NCBI RefSeq assembly: GCF_008831285.2
Contig: NC_045145.1
Coordinates: 21,760,802-21,824,801, forward strand
From: Nymphaea colorata
Taxonomy: Eukaryota; Streptophyta; Magnoliopsida; Nymphaeales; Nymphaeaceae
Reading direction: 5' to 3'
DNA length: 64,000 bases
The notes under the pieces are model-generated. The model did not search any database, was not told the origin of the DNA, and saw only the letters and a program-made list of their open reading frames with translations. Of the stretch, positions 1 to 12,200 are shown piece after piece (the stretch's first letter is position 1; every line of letters begins with the position of its first letter). The translations under genes and the position numbers were made by a program.

Positions 1-1173
1 ACACGATACTAAGAACACAAATCTGACCATTGGCTTTAAAATCAGGTTGCCACCCATGTTTCCCAACAATAAGGGCACTTAATCTCCATTATTTGATCTT
101 CGAACACTTAATCTCCACTAACTGTTCTTTTCGACATCTCTACTATCTGATCTGATCTCCTTGAATTTGATCTCCTTGTGTTCATAGTTTTGAACTTAGA
201 GTTTTAAGCCATATGTTTGCTTCTATAAGAGTTGCCAGACATGGATAACCATGCAAAGTGATCTTACTGTTGGGCAACTTAGTAAGATAATTTGGGTGGC
301 AACATGATGTATATTCCACAACATAAGACTGACTTTTTTAACCCAGGAAATCAACAAAGGAGAGAAATCTCCCTAATCATTTTAACTCTTTTGAGATTGA
401 GATTTAGATCTTGCATGAGCTAAGTGGTGAAGGACAAAACAAAATTGAGAAGAAAAGGTGCAAGGTCAGGCGATCCAAGAAGAAAACATTTATCATGAGT
501 CCAATTAAATAATAACGCCACAAGAGCACCGGTGTTTGCAATCCATATGGTCCACGTCTTTCAAACCTGCTCCCTTTATTAGGAAGAAAATGGCAGATAC
601 AAGAAATGAAAAAAATGAAAATCTTCCAGACATTACAGTCTACTAGTAGAAGAGAAGAAAACAGGAAGCAACATAAACCCAAGGCAATTCCTTACATATG
701 CATAAGGAAGAGAAACAACTGTTAAATAGAACTCAAAGCAACTGGTTGATCACCTGCTCCAGTTCTTCCGCTATTTATAAATTTTTTTCTCTGTCCCTCT
801 ACCCCCTTCCTTGAAGGGCATTTTTGGACCCTTCAAAAGACAGTTTAGTTTCTATACTTATAATTTAATCTTCACCGTTCGATTTCCTTGAAATTAAATG
901 CAAAATGATTTTCATCAAATATGGTATATGAGTATATGGCAGTTATCTGTTTTTCCTATATATATATATATATATAAAATAGGCACATACATATACACAA
1001 GCACATACACACACATGTACAAACGACCTGAGTTTTCTAATGGCCCAGCCTCTTGCACACACAGCCCAATGCAATTCAGAATATGTGGTGAGAGTTAGCA
1101 ACATAGGACCATGGCTAGAAGCTTTCATGGATTTCTGTAGTTGTACAAATGCTTGCATCGGGCTATGTGTGTG

Positions 1174-1176
<3 letters not shown>

Positions 1177-1232
<56 letters not shown>
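1177..1232. repeat. Compound (TA)n(GA)n microsatellite
   Basis: About 15 TA units run directly into about 13 GA units. A shorter (TA)n lies at 957-976. The open frames crossing this tract encode YIYIYI and RERERE runs and are by-products of the repeat. Confidence 0.95.
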
Positions 1233-3380
1233 AGTCCATTTGTTTTTTGAAGAGCGCCAAATACTCTTAAAAATATATAAAAGGTTTCAATTAAGGAAAC
1301 AAAATTTATTTCTCTCTCATTCTCATCCTTTGAAACTCTTGAAAAAATAACTTTGCTTTTATATTTACAACTTAATCTCTACAGTTCGGTTTGATCTCAT
1401 AGACTAATTTATTCCGATGAGTGTTTGGTAGTTAGTGTAGTATATATATATATAACGATTTGAATCATGAGATTTGGCGTCATAGGTAATACCTTCAAGG
1501 TAGAGGAGGACATGATTTTTATATCCACGAGCTGCTCCAGTTGGCATCAATCTGATAGAATATGCCCAAGCACAGGTTTATATAATAAAAAAATTTTCTC
1601 GTGAGAAAACTCTCTCTATCTCTCTCAGCAAGATCCGAGAAGTTGGAATACTTTCAGCCAAATTCAAACTCGCCGTCGCCGGAGCTCCTGTCCGACCAAG
1701 GCACCTCCGTGGACCACCCAAATATACATTTCTACTTTATAGCTGTTGACAGATCCACTTCTCCTTTATACTTGAGCATTCCATTCTTTCTTGTCAAATT
1801 TATAAATGAAAACTATCGTTGCTCTAATCAACGGTATAATATAAAGCACTCCTTAGGGAAAAAGGAAATTAATTGAGTGGAACGCAATGCAAAAGGTAGA
1901 TATATTTAAAAAAGTGTAACGGTCAAGTAGCCCCAACAGGTTTGGTCACTGCTTCAAATCCCAGCAGCATCAATCCCTTGCAAGCACATGGCATGACTCA
2001 CTCAGCATAGAAAATGACCTTGAGGGTTTTACATACACTTTAGATGATACACTTTAGATGAGCATTGCGGGATCAATATCTCAATAAGCCCATCTTATTT
2101 CTTATAATTTCTTTTTAACCCACACGTAAAGATATAAAAGTAAAAGGTAATTTAGTTCAGATAATAGTTTGGTATTGGGTCTGACATCAAACTCCAGATC
2201 CAAGAAGAGATCCAATGATTGATGTGCAACTATTTGGATTTAGTCAGGTATCTGACCCGAACCACTGACATCAGTCACATCACTACCCGACGGACCGTTT
2301 CCATTTTTGGTGGTTGGAAGGTCAGGGCCCTGGCAAAAATGCTTTGCACCGTCGATCATCAAGATGAACGAACGAAACGAGCAGTGAGATTCTCGCGTCG
2401 CTACTGATGGCCGTCCATCCTAAAATCAACGGTCCAATGATAACGCAGCGGCTAGATTCTTGCCGCGTCGCGTAAGCAAGGAAAGGCGAAGCCTGAAGCA
2501 CGTGGACGAACTGTGAAGAAAGAAAACACGACCGTCGAGATTCAAATTAAACGATCGAGATCTGTTCTCATTCCATCTCCATGGGTACCTTCCGGTCGGT
2601 GTTTCTACTCTTTACAAACCCTAGAAAGAGTTCAACCGCGCACTCGAAATGCATATTGAAGGTGAAACCCAAGCCAAAAGGCGTGAAATTCTTTTACAAA
2701 AATGTAAATGACTGGAATACCCTCAGTAGTATCGGAAATATCCACTGCATTGACGGGTCAGGTTCCGGCTAGGGCTTTAGTGGATCTGGATTTGAGTTTA
2801 AATTTTGAACACTGTACGAACTCCCATCATAAAGATCTGTTTTTCCCCTTTTGGGGTTCAAATGACCGAGTATACCAGGATTTCGGGTCTGGATTTTCCT
2901 CCAAATGTGATAATGCCAGGCACCTCCTTAATGGTATTTTATGTTATTAATTAAGCTAACATAATCTGCACTTTGAGACGTTGATTAAACTTGCATTTGC
3001 AAGGATTTCCGTCAAATTGTTTTAGTTTATCGGATCCGAATTCAATCTGCTCTCTAATACGTTTTCTTCTTTTTCGTTCAAACCAATCTGTTTGCAACCC
3101 ATCCATTAATATACTTTGAAATATTGTTTAGGCTAATCAACCTTCGAAAGAACTTGAAATTCTTTTCACGATGATAAAGCCTCCTCGTTTTGCCATCGTC
3201 TCCCAATTGAATGGGATTTCGGATACTATTTTCCAAAGCCAAATTCAAATCTGACCGGCATAAGATCGTGAACGTCCATAGTGGCATGGCTTTTTTTTTC
3301 ACATTTCATGATGCTAAAAACCATCGCAAGTGACACATTATGTGGTTAAATATTGTGGCCACCTGCATTCTTGAGTGAGT

Positions 3381-3436
3381 TGGCACGATGGATAGAGTGA
3401 TGGTTGGTAGGTGGACAATCTCTATTTCAAGCTCTC
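3381..3436 (+). mobile_element. tRNA-derived SINE-like head
   Basis: TGGCACGATGG at 3381-3391 resembles an RNA polymerase III A box. ATTTCAAGCTCTC at 3424-3436 resembles a B box. Their starts are 43 bases apart, close to the spacing in tRNA genes. The sequence between does not fold into a proper tRNA, so this is better read as the head of an old tRNA-derived SINE. No clear 3' tail or target-site duplication was identified. Confidence 0.4.
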
Positions 3437-3551
3437 AAGATGACAACTTCCTTTGCCATAAAGAAAATCCAAGTTTAAGTATAGTAAGACATCACTCTAA
3501 AACATAGGGAGATGAAGAGAATGGTTGGAACTTTGAGTCTCTTGTTGGGTG

Positions 3552-3729
3552 GTAGGATGACATACTTTTATTTCTTATCCAATGAATTGTAGTTGCAGAA
3601 TATATATATATATAGTAGGATGACATACTTCTATTTCTTATCCAATGAATTGTTGCAGAATATATATATTTGTGTGTGTGTAGGGTTTATGAATTTAAAG
3701 GTTGAGGTTCAATGAATTGTAGTTGCAGA

Positions 3730-3765
<36 letters not shown>

Positions 3766-3841
3766 AGGGTTTATGAATTTAAAGGTTGAGGTTCAATGAA
3801 TTGTAGTTGCAGAATATATATATATATATATATGTGTGTGT
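3552..3841. repeat. Nested tandem repeats joined by (TA)n/(TG)n tracts
   Basis: Two repeat families sit side by side. Unit A (starting at 3552 and 3615, about 60 bp) carries GTAGGATGACATACTT and ends in a TA run. Unit B (starting near 3671 and 3756, about 80 bp) begins with a TG run followed by TAGGGTTTATGAATTT. Both families share the core AATGAATTG-TGCAGAATATA. The shared core suggests slippage or unequal exchange at the TA tracts. Confidence 0.85.
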
Positions 3842-4484
3842 AGAAACATACACAGAAATCTGCCCGAGCATTGTGTTTAATCACGCTTGCTCAATACAAT
3901 GTATCGATATATATACACCAACCACAGAAGGAACAAGATTAAAGATTGTTTGGAATTGAAACTAATGCACATGGTTGTTTTATCTTTTGGAATTGAAACT
4001 AGTGGATATGGTTATCGTGGTTTAGTTAAGACAAAGAATGAACTCCGTGTTATTCTTTTGTGCCTTTATGTGTTTTCTAAATATGCCAAAGACGACGGCA
4101 CCACTTAAAGCTATGTAGCCAAAATATTTGTCTTTTCCGTCGAATTAAATTCAGTATATGACTTGTTCTTGAGTAAATAAGTGATTCGCAAATCTACGCA
4201 GCCTGGATTCGAAATCTGCCATTCGATTGACAAGTTAATTCAGCGGAAAGAAAGTGGTTACACTAATCTGAAAGTGAGGCTAAAAAACGGAAGCGGCAAA
4301 TGATCCGCTCCTTGGTATAATGGCCCATAATCTCATGGGTCTGCTGATGGATCCAGAACCGAATTTCCCGACAAGGAAAATGTTCTGGATCCTTAAAATC
4401 GATCCAAATTTGGTTCTTTCGCACCGGCTCATAGCTGAAATGATCCGGTTCCAGATTCACATTTGATTATATAATCTGGATCTC

Positions 4485-5110
4485 ATGAGGTCCAGTTTAT
4501 TGGTTTTTAGTTGGATGTCTCTTGGGCTTGGCTTGCTCGAGCCCACCTCAGGTGGGCACGGAGCCAAGTTCGAGCTTACCGAGCTCGTTCGTGCGGCCGG
4601 CCGGTTTTCCGCCCTAAATAGAAGAGCACCACGAGTTCAGTCCAAGCGGAAAGGGGACGGATCCGATTCAAAGCTCACCCGCTTGACGCCGGGAGAATAG
4701 TCCTGGACACTGTTGACACTTCGCCGGGAACCCTTAATTCAAAAAACTAGACACAACTTTTCACGTCGACTTACAGGCGGGCTCTAGCGGGCCAAACGCT
4801 GACCAAGACCACCTGGACCCAAGTGGGACCAGGCTTTTCAATAAGTAGGTCTCCTGGTTCAGGTGTATCACGAGCTCACTATAACGATGACCAAGCCCAT
4901 GAGACTTTGGTGGTCGAGGCGGTGTGGTTTTAGTCAAAGGCATGCACTTTCAGTCTTTGACTGAGTGCATCTGTGTGGCTCGGCCATCCTTGAAGACCAC
5001 ACCAACACTGAAGCGCGCCGGCTCGGCAGAATGGGTGCGGACTCAGCTAAGGGAGTCCGGGGTAGACCGAACCCAGGCGCGGTCCGCAGTCGAATGGGCC
5101 CTCGTCTGAG
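4485..5110. other. GC-richer non-coding patch
   Basis: This patch is visibly richer in G and C than its surroundings, with GGCCGGCCGG at about 4597 and many CG dinucleotides. Open frames of 60-71 codons exist on both strands but look like no known family. It could be a decayed element or a CpG-rich promoter-distal segment. I cannot choose between these. Confidence 0.4.
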
Positions 5111-5699
5111 ACTGTCTCAAGCGGTGCCCTAACTTAGGTTTCCCCGTGGGTTAGTTTCAATTGCCCTCCAGAGTATTGAATCTAATTACTAGAACGAGGA
5201 ACGACTTTGCTGAATTTCGAAGCTCTACCTAACTGAATACTCATTTCTTTTTCGCCCTTTTATTTGTGCCCGCCAAGTTAGGTTAAAGCATCAAACTTAT
5301 GAGTTATAAGTTTATGTTTAATGATCAAAGTGAAATCCTGTTGGCGAGCATTGACGTCGAGTGCCTTAACTTCAAAACGTTGAATGCTTACTTTCTTGAC
5401 CAAACTACAATTTATCGACATAAACAGAGGCTTTATTCAATGATTAATTTCTTTAAAGAAGAAACTTGAGACTGAGTAGATCAATTTGGGAGACATGATT
5501 ATCAGACGCTAAACTGAAAAATGAGAAACATTGAGCGTACGGTATAATTACGTATAAGTTGCTGGGCCAATTGAAGATATGCCTTAAGTCCTTGTTGTCG
5601 GGAGGAAACGGCTCAGGCTCCTTTTCATAATTTGGACAGTAATATCCTGCATGAAATCCTTTATCCCAATTTTGTCCCTTTCCGTTCATATAAATTCAT

Positions 5700-6295
5700 T
5701 TTTCATTTTTTTGATTTTCTTATAGTTTTATTTTCTTCTCCCTCTCGCTCTCTCTTTCCGGTCTCTTGCTGCTTCTTCCGGTTGGCGCCCATCCCTCTGT
5801 GAGGAGCCTTCTGCTGCTCCTTCTCCCTTTCCTTCTGCGTTCGTCTTCTTTCTTCCTCTCTTCCTTTTCTCCTTCTCCCTTCTAAATTGCACAGAGATCT
5901 CTCCGTCTCTCTCTCTCTGTCTCTGTCTCTCCCTCTCGTTTCTGTGTTCTGATTTATATTTTTTGTTTTGCTTTTCCTTGTCCCTGTTGCGACGGATGAC
6001 GGATGCGCAGGGTGTTTTTCCTCTTGCTGGAGTCGGCGAAGTTACGAATTGAATTCTCTCTCTTCCTCTATCGCTCTCTCTGTGGTCTGCTCGCGTTTGG
6101 TCGCTGTGGGTAGATCTACGGGGAGCTTCGGGCTATTGACAGAAATTTGCACAAACGGTGAGGATCGAGCAGTTCTGTGCGTCGTCGGGGTTGGAGCTGT
6201 CGATTCTGCGACCGACGAGGAGGGATGAGATGATAATCGCTGGTCCATGAGGAATATTCTCGGTTGAAAGGCGGAGGGGGGAGAGTTCTCCGGAG
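5700..6295 (+). promoter_or_regulatory. Pyrimidine-rich 5' leader with upstream ORFs (SIN3-like gene)
   Basis: The 5700-5960 stretch is dominated by CTCTCT and TTCTTC words, typical of plant transcription-start regions and leaders. Between it and the start codon at 6296 lie several ATGs. One at 5996 opens an 18-codon frame ending at 6052. One at 6003 opens an overlapping frame of about 36 codons. Short frames start at 6225, 6230 and 6247. If the leader is transcribed unspliced, these could reduce translation of the main frame. The transcription start is inferred only from composition. Confidence 0.5.
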
Positions 6296-9182
6296 ATGAA
6301 GAGGTCTCGAGAGGAAAGCTACATGAGTTCTCACCTCAAGCGCGCCGGTCCTCCCTCGCGCGGCGAGTCGTAAGTATTAAGCACTCTGTGTGTGTGTGTG
6401 TGTGTGTGTCTCTCTCTCTCTCCCTCCATCCCCCCCCCTCCCCCCCTTTCTCTCTCTCTTCTGATTTTAAATAATTTTTCACAAGTTTAAGCATTTCGGT
6501 GCGGACTTAAGGCTTCTGGCGTAGTGTGATTTTACGGTCGTAATGATGGTTTCTAAGAAAAATTTTATGACTTATTTTTGTTGAAACTTTGATATTTTGG
6601 CTCTGGTGAGATGCCTTTTGGATGTGAGGGAAATTTCTAGCTTGGGAACGGCTTGCAATTTTTTAACCTAAACCATCCTTTCTCGACGATTAGATCGTTG
6701 CATGTCCGATTTGCGAGATTTCCTTATTGTCATTGTCAGAGGTTAGGTTTCTATGACGATACTCCCTTTTCTCCCTACTCTTGGGCAGGAATAAAAAAAG
6801 AAAGCAAAATTTTTTTGTTATATCTGGGCCTCTTAAATCTGAAAATTTGTTGTTTACTTTTCTTTTACAAAAACATGGGAAGGAAAAGAGGTTGTCTTAA
6901 CTAAGCTGGAACTGTTTGTGACTGGTATTAGGAATTGAAGAACTGTTGGGCCTTTGGCGATTATTTAATATTTTGCCATGGCAATATCGTTGTTCATCTT
7001 TTAATGTATTCCATTTTACAAATAACTAGCAGTTGAAGCTTGGCGAACAATTTCTTCAGGATTAAATCATTGTTATTTATAACAAAATGTCGTTCATGGG
7101 AAGAGAGCGTGTATGTGGCTTTGTGTTTTTATTTATTCATTTTCTCGTGATATGAAGAGCTTAGCTTCTCGCCTTCTCCACCGCGATCACCATGCGATCA
7201 CCATAGACATTAATATCACTATGATCGCCTAAATTTTTTTTATATGAATTCATGCCTAAAAGTATGATTAGATATGGCTGATGCTCTGTTAGAAGAGAGT
7301 TGTTATTTCTACTGGGATTCCTCTTAATGTTCATGTACGAATCAAAATCTTGTCTGTTCAAACATTTGTTCTGTATGGAGCTATATTTATATCTTTGTTT
7401 TATGTTGGACAGGTCTGGGCAGCCTCAAAATTCTGGAGGAGGTCAAAAGCTAACTACTGGAGATGCCCTAGCCTATCTGAAGGCAGTAAGGGAGATGTTT
7501 CACGATAAGAAGGAAAAATATGACGAGTTCCTTGAAGTAATGAAAGAATTTAAGGCCCAAAGGTAGGTTCCCAGGTCATTTCCTTTTCTTTCTTCTCCTT
7601 GCTTCATCACCCTGTTATTGGACAGAAGCGTAATTTTTGTCGCTGATTTCAGGATCGATACAACTGGTGTCATCACAAGAGTCAAAGAATTATTTAAAGG
7701 GCACAGAAACCTTATTTTGGGTTTTAATACATTCTTGCCGAAGGGTTATGAGATAACCCTGCCGATGGAAGATGATCCTCCACCAAAGAAGCCGGTTGAG
7801 TTTGAGGAAGCCATCAATTTTGTTAACAAGATAAAGGTAAAAAAATTGGCTGAAAGGCAAGATTTCTTTCGTAGTTCTTGGTGGCTGCAATGCCTTTGAC
7901 ATTTTCTGCTCTGTAATGTAGACCCGTTTCCAGCATGATGAACGTGTCTATAAAGCATTTTTGGAGATTTTGAATCAGTACAGGAAGGAGAGCAAGTCTA
8001 TTACTGAGGTGTACCAGGAGGTAAAACATTTGGTCACGACAGCTTATAAGTGCATCGGTTGAACTTTTGGATCTGATCACATGAGATGGTGAAAATGTTG
8101 GATTTCTTTTCTAGAGGTCTTGGCCCCATGTTCAATTCTTTGGCAATGGATACTAAAATTTATTATGCATTCACAGGTTGCTTTTTTGTTTCGAGATCAC
8201 CGTGACTTACTGGAGGAATTCACACACTTCCTACCGGATACAACAACTACAGCTGCCGCACAGCATGGCCCTTTTGGAAGAAATGTGCCAGGAAGTTTTA
8301 TGCGCAGGGATGAGAGGGGCCCTAGCGCAGGCACAATGAAGCATATGCACGAAAAGGTAGTTTCTTGTGTTTCTTCCAGGTTTTCCCCATATTTTTTTTT
8401 CTGCCGCCATTTGCCTTTGTAATGACAAATAGTTGTCTATTCAGAGGGAGAGGGTGGCTAATTCCCATGGTGATCGGGATATGAGTGTTGATCGTCCAGA
8501 TCAGGAACATGATAAGGCATCTGTTAAACTTGAAAAGGAGCAAAGAAAGAGGACTGATAAGGAGAAAGATAAGAAAGATGAGAGGGATAGAAGATATCAT
8601 GATCAAGACGATAAAGATGACCATGGCCGGGACAGGGACGGAGATAATCTGTTTCGCCATCCCCAGAAGAGGAAGTCCTCTAGAAGAAATGACGATTTAA
8701 TTGCTGATCCATCACAAGGAGGAGATGGAGCAGAAAACTTTGGATTTCCAGCAATGCCAGCTTCTTCATTTGAAGAGAAGCTTGCACTAAAGAGTGAGTT
8801 GCTTGAAGACTGTTAATTGGTGTTGAGTGTATTTATGTTTATGTTCACCTACCACACACAATAAGTTTCAGAAACTTAATATATGGCTATGTTGGTGTCT
8901 CCTTCTTTTCTTTGTTTTTTTATTATGTTAATTTTTTACTTATATACAGGTTCTTTTATATGCATAAGATGTTGAAACTTTTAATCTCCAACTTAGTTGT
9001 CAAAACGCTGGCCAGTCGGCTGACTAGTTTGACTGGTCGGTTGACCCGATTATTGACCAACCTGTCTTTCAAGCCAGTAATTTGTTGGACAGAGCATAGT
9101 CGATTGGTCAGTGACTAGTCTCTGACCTATAAATATATATTTTCATTTTTCGTATATGATATATGATTTTGAATTTGTTTCC

Positions 9183-9220
<38 letters not shown>

Positions 9221-12200
9221 ACTTGACTTGGTCCAACTAGTACCAAATGCCAATTAGTCTTTGTAAGGTATTGAACCAAGTGTATCAGAAGCTTTTATAG
9301 TAGTAGCCAATAGTTTTTGTTTGGCATTTTGCATTTAAATGCCGCATCTGATTTGTTGTCTTCTTGTTAAAATATTAATACTACATGTAGTACATCAGTT
9401 TTCTCATATTTTTAGTTACTTTGTAATGCAGTTCCTGCATCCAATGTAGCTGGCGACTGATTTATTGAGTTAATTTCTATGGACATTTATTGGTTCTTGA
9501 CGATAATCCTGTCATTTCTGATGAAAACTTGCTTTATGAACTTTTGGTTATCCTGTTTTTTCAGTTGACTTACGATTTTTGACACCCTCCACCTATCTTT
9601 TCAGCCTTCTTTGAAGTTGTGATCGACTCTTCCACAGGAATTCCTGTATGAAGTGTAGTTTGAGTGTCTTGCAGAGTTGCAGTCAACTTCTTTTAGAGTA
9701 TCCTTCATCTGTTGAACACCAGTATAAGATTTAACAGCCTGTTTGTAGAAAAAAATTGTATTTTGGGTTACAAGATTGATGCCGATAGACTGTATAGAAA
9801 TAAAATTTGGACATTTGAGCTATATTCTCCAACAGATGCATTTTTCTATTGCCTTGCTTAAATTTTACTAAGCAGCTCATGGTGGATTAAGAAGAATGGC
9901 TATGCTATGAACTGATAATCAAAGATAAGTAATGGAGTGTGGGGTGGGAGTGTGCACATAATGGGTTGCATGTGGATGCATGTCTTCCTTCAGTTTTTTA
10001 GATCTTAATCTGCTAGTTGTCTTTGTGGTCTATGGTTATCCCATCATTAATATTTTATGCTTAAGTTTAGGTTTATAAGTTCAAATGCTGCATTGGATTT
10101 GGAACTTCTCGTAGTTAGACGCAGGGCACAGTATGCCATTAAGGTTTTCCAGATTATCAAATATTTTAATCTAGGAGTGGGCTTTCTCCAAGTTCCTAGA
10201 GTTAATAGTTGTTGGGTTTAAGTCTCATGTACTGGACATGAAGAGAGTTCGTTGGAAAATAGAACGTTATAGTATTGGCTTGGAGCTGTTTTTTGTACCC
10301 ATGAGTGGAATGGATTAGATTTCCAGTCTTCCATGTACTCAGCAAATGGATACCTACTTGATTAGGAACCATCTCAAAATTGATGACAGCATCAATATGA
10401 CTGTGAATCAGCTTAAACACAGACTACTTTAATTATGATCTCTTCAAGCGCTATTTCCTATTTTGTATTTTCTGGCTTGATTTTTTCCAACACTTTTTTG
10501 TTAGTTTTGCAATTTCATGCTGGAAATGTCTGGAAAATGAATTGCTGAATTTGGCATTATGATGGTTTGATTAATTTGTTCACTGTATGTTATTTTCACT
10601 CTTGCAAATCTTTTTTGGCATTTCATAGGTAGAGTGTTATCTTTACATGCTTATTCATCATATATGGCTTTCTTTCCAGCCTGCTCAACAGTATTTTCAT
10701 GTGCTGACTTGATCCAATGATTTCAGATACGTATGCACAAGAGTTTATTTTCTGTGACAAAGTTAAGGAGACACTGGAGCCCAGACAATATCAAGAATTT
10801 CTGAAATGCCTGGATATCTACAGCAAGGAGATAATTTCACGGACAGATTTGCAGAATTTGGTATTAATTTTTCCTCCAAGCTTATGCTTCTTCTTCATAT
10901 AAATGGAAGATATTTGGGAAAATGTGATAGGAAATTTAAAAAGTAAAAAGAAAATGCTATATACACCCAGGCGTGCAGCCCAGAAGAAACTGATTACTGC
11001 AGTTTTTTTTTTTTTTTTTCAGAAATTAACTTCACAGGTGTGCTCTTCATGTCCAAACACATAAGCATGTTTGAATATAATTTCATAAACCCAAAAAGCT
11101 TAGATATAAGCCATTATGAAATCTTATGTACTAGTTGGCTGAAGCTGAACATTATTTTTTATCTCAGTTCCTAAGTTTTTTGGACATGGAGACCATATTT
11201 GTATGATTTTGCAAAAAAGGTACCCTAATATGACTTTCAGTATGCATAGTACACAGTACTGAAGTTCAAACAATGATTCACAAAGACACCATTCCCAGGT
11301 ACTTATCAGTAAGGTTTTCCTTGAACTTTTTTCTTGAGAAAATTTTTTAAATTCAGAAAATTGGAAAATATATAAAGGACATACTAACAAAAATTTTAGG
11401 TTTTTATGGGCAATGTTCTCAAACATTTTTTTGGCAAAGTTGTTTTTCTTAGGAAAATCTTGGGAACTTGTAAAATAAAAACTATATAACATGATAGAAA
11501 TTAAAATTTTGTTTTAATTTTCATACTCAAATATTGATCAAGATTTAAATAGTTTTGAAAACTTTAAAATAAACTAAAAATGGAGACATACAATAAATTA
11601 CATTAAACAAAGGTTTTTTAATTCAAAATGGATAAAATGACTGTTTTTTTTGTATAACTTGAAAATATTGCGAGACTTTCCCCTAAAAATGTCTTATGTT
11701 GTTTGGCGATAAAAACACGATATTTTCAAAGTATTGCTTATATTTGTGACTTAAAAAATAACAGAAAAAAATGTGGTTATGAATCCTTGTGAAAATTTCC
11801 TTAGAAAATATTGACAAAGACTCAAGATAGTGTTTAAAATTTTAAAAGAAACAAAAGATGGAAAATATACACTTAATGTATAGGATTGGTTTTCTAAAGG
11901 GAAAAATATTGCAGATATCATTGCATGATTTTTTTTTTCAATGTTCGGAAATATTACGGTATTTTCCTGCTAAAAAGTAAATACATTTTCTGCTTTTCGT
12001 GATAATATTGCACTTTTTTGAAATTATTGTGATATTATTCTTTTGACAATATCATGATATTTGGTTTACCTTTGGTATGTGCCCGAGTGTTAATAATAAA
12101 TATTGTGACATTTTCCAAATGTTGGGAACATTTATGCCATGGGTTATAACTTAAATTAGGATTCTGGATGTTGAATAAGGACTTGATGGTTATGGATTTA

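Larger units (their letters stand above)
1..5700. other. Intergenic region without a supported gene
   Basis: I see no convincing gene here. The open frames are short, lack family resemblance and mostly overlap AT-rich or simple-sequence tracts. The stretch is AT-rich apart from a GC-richer patch at about 4485-5110. It contains (TA)n and (GA)n microsatellites at 957-976 and 1177-1232, a nested tandem repeat at 3552-3841 and a tRNA-like SINE head at 3381-3436. The last few hundred bases before 5700 are probably the promoter-proximal region of the SIN3-like gene. No transcription start can be fixed by eye. Confidence 0.6.

Noticed and set aside
404-682. 92-codon minus-strand frame
   Set aside because: Cys/Phe/Leu-rich composition from AT-rich sequence, no domain, no supporting promoter or splice partners.
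943-1350. Frames crossing the TA/GA microsatellite
   Set aside because: They encode YIYIYI and RERERE runs produced by the repeat itself.
1915-1975. Possible tRNA or SINE head with GCTTCAAATCCCAGC
   Set aside because: A B-box-like word is present, but the candidate A box is too close and no tRNA fold is apparent.
2581-2950. Two short plus-strand frames beginning MGTFRSVF and MTGIPSVV
   Set aside because: No family resemblance, and the frames overlap and break. Possibly an old leader sequence, but not supportable.
5968-6228. 86-codon frame before the SIN3-like start
   Set aside because: It starts at TTG, lies in the leader, and does not read into the conserved MKRSREE start.
8322-8660. 112-codon frame antisense to SIN3 exon 6
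   Set aside because: Mirror of the charged coding exon on the other strand; no independent evidence.
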